DNA from: JAFGLP01 sp050014895
GTDB taxonomy: Bacteria; Chloroflexota; Dehalococcoidia; GIF9; UBA5629
DNA length: 8,584 bases
NCBI GenBank assembly: GCA_050014895.1
Contig: JBEKCL010000150.1
Coordinates: 1-8,584 of the forward strand
Reading direction: 5' to 3'
The notes under the pieces are model-generated. The model saw nothing but the letters and a program-made list of their open reading frames with translations, had not been told where the DNA came from and made no database searches. Position 1 is the stretch's first letter; every line of letters starts with the position of its first letter. Of the stretch, positions 5,952 through 8,584 are shown piece after piece. Both the position numbers and the translations under genes were made by a program.

Positions 5952-8027
5952 TTATTCTTGCTTTGCTGCGGCCGCGGCCTTATGCGCGGCGATGATCTTC
6001 TGGGTCTGGAGCGCCGGCACGGGCTCGTAGTGGTCGAACGCTATTGTGAATGTACCCCTGCCCTGCGTCATAGAGCGCAGATCAATAGCATAGAGCAATA
6101 CCTCGGACTGGGGCGCCTGTGCCTGAATAACATTTAAACCCTGGTTGGGATTCATGCCGAGCACGCGTGCCCGCTTTGTATTCAGGTCGCCGATAATGTC
6201 CCCGGTGAATGAGTCCGGTACTGTGATTGTCATATGCATAATCGGTTCCAGAAGCACTGGAGACCCGTCTAACATACCTTTCTTAAATGCCTGGGCGGAT
6301 GCTATCTTGAATGCCATTTCGGATGAGTCCACGGGGTGGAAACTGCCATCGTAAAGCGTTACTTTCATGTCAACGGCCGGGTTACCTGCCAGCACGCCTT
6401 CCATGTGTGCTTCCTTGATACCCTTATCTACCGCAGGTATATAATTCTTCGGCACGGAACCGCCTACTACCTTTGCCTCGAATACAAAGCCGCCGCCCGG
6501 TGGGAGTGGTTCCATCCTTATGAGTACATGACCGTATTGGCCGTGTCCTCCGGTCTGTTTCTTGTGTTTATACTCGGCCTCGACAGGGACCGTGATTGTT
6601 TCCTTGTACGGGACCCTGGGTACTTCGAGGTTGACCTCCACACCGAATTTGCGGTGCAGCCGGCTGGCGCCGATCTCCAGGTGGGTGTCGCCCATGCCGC
6701 TTAGAAGTAATTCTCCGATATCTGCTTCACGCTGAGTTTTCAGGCTGGGGTCCTCTTCGCAAATCCTGGCCAGGCCTGTGCTCATTTTATCCAGGTCTGC
6801 CTTGGACTTGGGAAATACTGCCTTGCTTAAAATCGGTGTCGGATATTTAATGGGTGTCAGCTTCAATGCATGTTCTTTAATTCCCAGCGTATCTCCGGAA
6901 ACCGTATTAGCCAGTTTGACAACCATGCCGATATCTCCTGTGCCAACCTGGTTGACTGCCTCCTGGTTCTTACCGTGGGGTATGGAGACTTGTCCGACCC
7001 TTTCTACCGAGCTTTTATTAACATTCCATACCTGTGAATTGCTGGAAAAAACACCGGAATAGACGCGTAAGTAACTGATCTTGCCTACATGCGGGTCGGT
7101 TGTTGTTTTGAACACCAGTGCGGTTAGAGGAGAATCGGCGGCTGGTTTAACGGACTCTTCAGTGCCTGAAGCATTGGTCGCTTTTACTGGCCCTGCTGCA
7201 ACCGGTGATGGCAGGTAGTCCACAATTGCATCAAGCAGGGCTACGGCGCCGTTATTGGTGAGGCCGGAGCCGGCAAGCACCGGGACAACTGCTCCTTGAA
7301 GTGTAGATTCATTTAAACACTTATATATTTCTTCTGTTGTAATCTCGCCGCCGTCGAGGTACCTGGTCATTATTTCATCGTTGATCTCAACAACTGCCTC
7401 GATTAGCTTCTCCCTAGCGCTATCCACGTCTTTCATCATTGCAGCCGGGATTTCGATCTCTTTTGCAGGCGCGCCCGCGTATGCCTTTTTGGCAATAATA
7501 TCGATCATACCTTTAAAAGCTTTCTGTGAACCGATGGGTATCTGAATGGGCAGGCACCTTGGGTTCAATTTACTCTGGATTTGTTCGAGTGTAACTGCAA
7601 AATTAGCGTTTTCACGGTCCATCTTATTTATATAAACGAGACGTGGCAACTTGGCATCCGTTGTATATCCCCATACCTGCTCTGTGCCGACTTCTACACC
7701 CGATGCTGCGCAGACCAGGATGACCGCTGCCTCGCTTATTCTCAAAGCTGCTCTTACCTCGCCCACGAAGTCCGGGTAGCCTGGAGTATCGATAATATTT
7801 ATCTTGGTATTTTTCCAGGTTGCCGGTAGTATGGACAGGTTAATACTTATTCTGTGCTTGATTTCATCGGGATCATAGTCGGAGGCGGTTGTACCATCCG
7901 CAACATTACCAATTCTTGTAATGGATCCGGTATCGAACAGCATTGCTTCAGCCAGTGAAGTTTTGCCTGAGCCGGAATGTGACAGGAGGGCGACATTGCG
8001 AATTTTATCAGGTCCAGATTGTTGCAT
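5952..8027 (-). CDS. EF-G-like translational GTPase (EF-G-2 / FusA2 type)
   Basis: This 691-residue protein has the full EF-G layout: G domain (about 8-275), domain II (about 298-390), domain III (about 395-470), domain IV (about 472-595) and domain V (about 597-670), then an Ala/Lys-rich tail. The P-loop SHSGSGKT (16-23), NKMD (134-137) and AGSG (252-255) are intact. It differs from housekeeping EF-G: switch I lacks RGIT and reads HRISI (58-62), and switch II is DTPGYPDF (80-87), so the catalytic His is Tyr84. These traits match the EF-G-2 paralogues of Thermus and mycobacteria. Domain IV is well kept, including HKKQTGGHGQYGHV (488-501), GGSVPKNYIPAVDKG (522-536) and the tip loop with His564 (SFHPVDSSE). 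The start is ATG 8027 with GAGG (8038-8035) 7 nt upstream. Its exact role in translation is not established; a separate canonical fusA is expected elsewhere. Confidence 0.93.
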   Translation of the reverse strand: MQQSGPDKIRNVALLSHSGSGKTSLAEAMLFDTGSITRIGNVADGTTASDYDPDEIKHRISINLSILPATWKNTKINIIDTPGYPDFVGEVRAALRISEAAVILVCAASGVEVGTEQVWGYTTDAKLPRLVYINKMDRENANFAVTLEQIQSKLNPRCLPIQIPIGSQKAFKGMIDIIAKKAYAGAPAKEIEIPAAMMKDVDSAREKLIEAVVEINDEIMTRYLDGGEITTEEIYKCLNESTLQGAVVPVLAGSGLTNNGAVALLDAIVDYLPSPVAAGPVKATNASGTEESVKPAADSPLTALVFKTTTDPHVGKISYLRVYSGVFSSNSQVWNVNKSSVERVGQVSIPHGKNQEAVNQVGTGDIGMVVKLANTVSGDTLGIKEHALKLTPIKYPTPILSKAVFPKSKADLDKMSTGLARICEEDPSLKTQREADIGELLLSGMGDTHLEIGASRLHRKFGVEVNLEVPRVPYKETITVPVEAEYKHKKQTGGHGQYGHVLIRMEPLPPGGGFVFEAKVVGGSVPKNYIPAVDKGIKEAHMEGVLAGNPAVDMKVTLYDGSFHPVDSSEMAFKIASAQAFKKGMLDGSPVLLEPIMHMTITVPDSFTGDIIGDLNTKRARVLGMNPNQGLNVIQAQAPQSEVLLYAIDLRSMTQGRGTFTIAFDHYEPVPALQTQKIIAAHKAAAAAKQE

Positions 8028-8054
8028 CTAAATACCTCGATTCTCGCTGAAATT

Positions 8055-8101
8055 TTGACGGACAATGACGAATTGTAGCAGTGTTACGCTCGAACCGTCA
8101 A
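8055..8101. repeat. TTGACGG/CCGTCAA inverted repeat with an extra TGACG
   Basis: TTGACGG (8055-8061) and its exact complement CCGTCAA (8095-8101) are 33 nt apart. A third copy, TGACG, lies at 8066-8070, exactly 10 bp after the first. One arm forms the -35 of the EF-G-2 promoter and the others fall in its leader. The copies are spaced 10 and 30 bp, which would place them on one face of the helix. This may be a regulator site, or chance around a -35 hexamer. Confidence 0.35.
8072..8101 (-). promoter_or_regulatory. promoter of the EF-G-2 gene
   Basis: On the minus strand TTGACG (8101-8096) is followed after 18 bp by TACAAT (8077-8072), which carries a TGC extension (8080-8078). Both hexamers match the consensus at 5 of 6 positions. 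The predicted start is near 8065, with a leader of about 38 nt containing the GAGG Shine-Dalgarno. Confidence 0.65.
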
Positions 8102-8247
8102 GGATTCATACGAGTTGCAGCGGGTAATATTTGTTTATGTATTTGCGAAGTTTTAATTAGGTCAATTTTGGAAGATCGCTACAGCCCTTACCCAGCCCGC
8201 TCTTCCACACGTGAGTTGTACGGGAGAACTGATTACGTAAAGGATGC
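8102..8247. other. spacer between EF-G-2 promoter and rrn promoters, no gene seen
   Basis: I find no coding frame with a ribosome site, no tRNA and no clear terminator here. The first part (about 8120-8170) is AT-rich. A C-rich island follows at about 8177-8225, including the CACGTG palindrome at 8209-8214. It is unlike the flanking DNA and unexplained. Confidence 0.5.
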
Positions 8248-8277
8248 TTGAAAATCCTAATGCCTATTTTTTATAAT
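8248..8277 (+). promoter_or_regulatory. candidate upstream rrn promoter P1
   Basis: TTGAAA (8248-8253) and a perfect TATAAT (8272-8277) are 18 bp apart. The predicted start is near 8284, about 176 nt before the 16S gene. There is no TG extension. With the promoter at 8372-8400 it would form a tandem P1-P2 pair, as is common upstream of rRNA genes. Confidence 0.45.
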
Positions 8278-8371
8278 AATCATGTTAATAAAAGATATTA
8301 GTTCGATCAATGAAAATTATTTGCTCTAATGGTGGCTTTGTAATGGAGAGTTACCTTCAATAGAACGTGTG

Positions 8372-8400
8372 TTGACACATTATAATAGCTATGCTAGTAT
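8372..8400 (+). promoter_or_regulatory. main rrn promoter P2
   Basis: A perfect -35 TTGACA (8372-8377) stands 17 bp before TAGTAT (8395-8400), a 4-of-6 -10 that carries a TGC extension (8392-8394). The predicted start is near 8407, giving a leader of about 53 nt before the mature 16S end. A TATAAT at 8381-8386 is too close to this -35 to serve it. Confidence 0.7.
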
Positions 8401-8419
8401 ATACGCTGTTTCCCTAAGA

Positions 8420-8438
8420 GGTACCTTAACAACTGGAT
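8420..8438 (+). promoter_or_regulatory. boxA-like antitermination element in the rrn leader
   Basis: The leader stretch GGTACCTTAACAACTGGAT resembles the conserved rrn leader element seen in other bacteria (E. coli GCTCTTTAACA, Bacillus-type TCTTTGAAAACTGGATA). Such a site recruits the Nus antitermination factors to the rRNA transcript. It lies between the predicted P2 start and the 16S gene, where boxA is expected. The match is imperfect. Confidence 0.5.
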
Positions 8439-8459
8439 AGTGGAAGGAAGGTTCTAAAC

Positions 8460-8584
8460 TAATAAGAGAGTTTGATCCTGGCTCAGGATAAACGTTTGCG
8501 GCGTGCCTGATGCATGCAAGTCGAACGCCCTGATTTTTCGCAAGATTTATCAGGGAGTGGCGAACGGCTGAGTAACGCGTAAGT
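8460..8584 (+). rRNA. 16S ribosomal RNA, 5' end (truncated by window)
   Basis: The universal 5' sequence AGAGTTTGATCCTGGCTCAG (8467-8486) fixes the gene; counting back from E. coli position 8 puts the mature end near 8460. Conserved GCATGCAAGTCGAACG (8512-8527) and GGCGAACGGCTGAGTAACGCG follow. The helix-6 hairpin is visible: CCCTGAT (8528-8534) pairs with ATCAGGG (8549-8555), with a GCAA tetraloop closed by UC/GA pairs at its tip. The GCGGCGTGCC and ATGCATGCAAG stretches resemble Dehalococcoidia. The gene runs off the right edge about 125 nt in; 23S and 5S are not visible. Confidence 0.97.

Noticed and set aside
6336..6704. A 122-codon open frame on the plus strand within the EF-G-2 gene
   Set aside because: It is antisense to strongly conserved domain III-IV sequence and shows no recognisable motif.
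5952..8027. Canonical housekeeping fusA
   Set aside because: The DTPGY motif and missing RGIT in switch I point to the EF-G-2 paralogue, and no str-operon neighbours (rpsL, rpsG, tuf) are present.
8177..8231. C-rich island that faintly recalls the 3' end of a group II intron (CACGTGAGTTGTACGGGAG)
   Set aside because: No domain V hairpin with the AGC/GTT pairing can be drawn, and no reverse transcriptase is nearby. It is left as unexplained composition.
8241..8258. AGGAT/ATCCT hairpin as a terminator
   Set aside because: The stem is only 5 AT-rich pairs with an 8-nt loop, and the T-run lies several bases further on; it also overlaps a better P1 promoter reading.
8381..8386. Perfect TATAAT just after the rrn P2 -35
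   Set aside because: It is only 3 bp from TTGACA, and no -35 stands at a proper distance upstream; the TGC-extended TAGTAT at 8395 fits the spacing.

Overview
The window looks like ordinary chromosomal DNA from a bacterium of the phylum Chloroflexota, most likely class Dehalococcoidia or a relative. The best clue is the 16S rRNA 5' end at the right edge: its GCGGCGTGCC and ATGCATGCAAGTCGAACG stretches resemble Dehalococcoides-type 16S as I remember it. The placement is inference; no database search was possible. The genes are compact and have good Shine-Dalgarno sites. No prophage, IS element, CRISPR array or tRNA was seen.

Layout from left to right. A gene on the minus strand starts at 19 and leaves the window at once; it has its own -10 element. 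The minus-strand pair gatC-gatA (1878 to 124) encodes two of the three subunits of the tRNA-dependent amidotransferase; gatB is not in view. From a shared 151-bp spacer the plus-strand pair prfA-prmC (2030-3984) runs the other way. It encodes release factor 1 and the methyltransferase that modifies RF1's GGQ glutamine, and the two genes overlap by 4 nt (GTGA). Then come etfB-etfA (4041-5878), the two subunits of an electron transfer flavoprotein, closed by a perfect 14-bp hairpin terminator at 5903-5933. That terminator is symmetrical and also serves the convergent minus-strand gene at 8027-5952, an EF-G paralogue of the EF-G-2 type with Tyr in place of the catalytic switch-II His. A 432-bp spacer separates this gene from the divergent 16S rRNA gene. 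The spacer holds the EF-G-2 promoter, two tandem candidate rrn promoters and a boxA-like leader. The 16S gene starts near 8460 and is cut by the window edge.

Functionally the window is a translation neighbourhood: charging of Gln/Asn tRNA, termination, release factor methylation, a translational GTPase and 16S rRNA. A redox module (etfBA) is inserted in it. I see no new multi-gene system. What deserves a second look is at the level of residues and sites: the Tyr-for-His EF-G-2, an NLPY motif instead of NPPY in PrmC, a non-classical AMP site in EtfB, the repeated use of extended -10 (TGn) promoters, a GTTAAC-type motif shared by two promoter regions, TGACG boxes at the EF-G-2 promoter, and an altered 16S helix that predicts a compensatory change outside the window.
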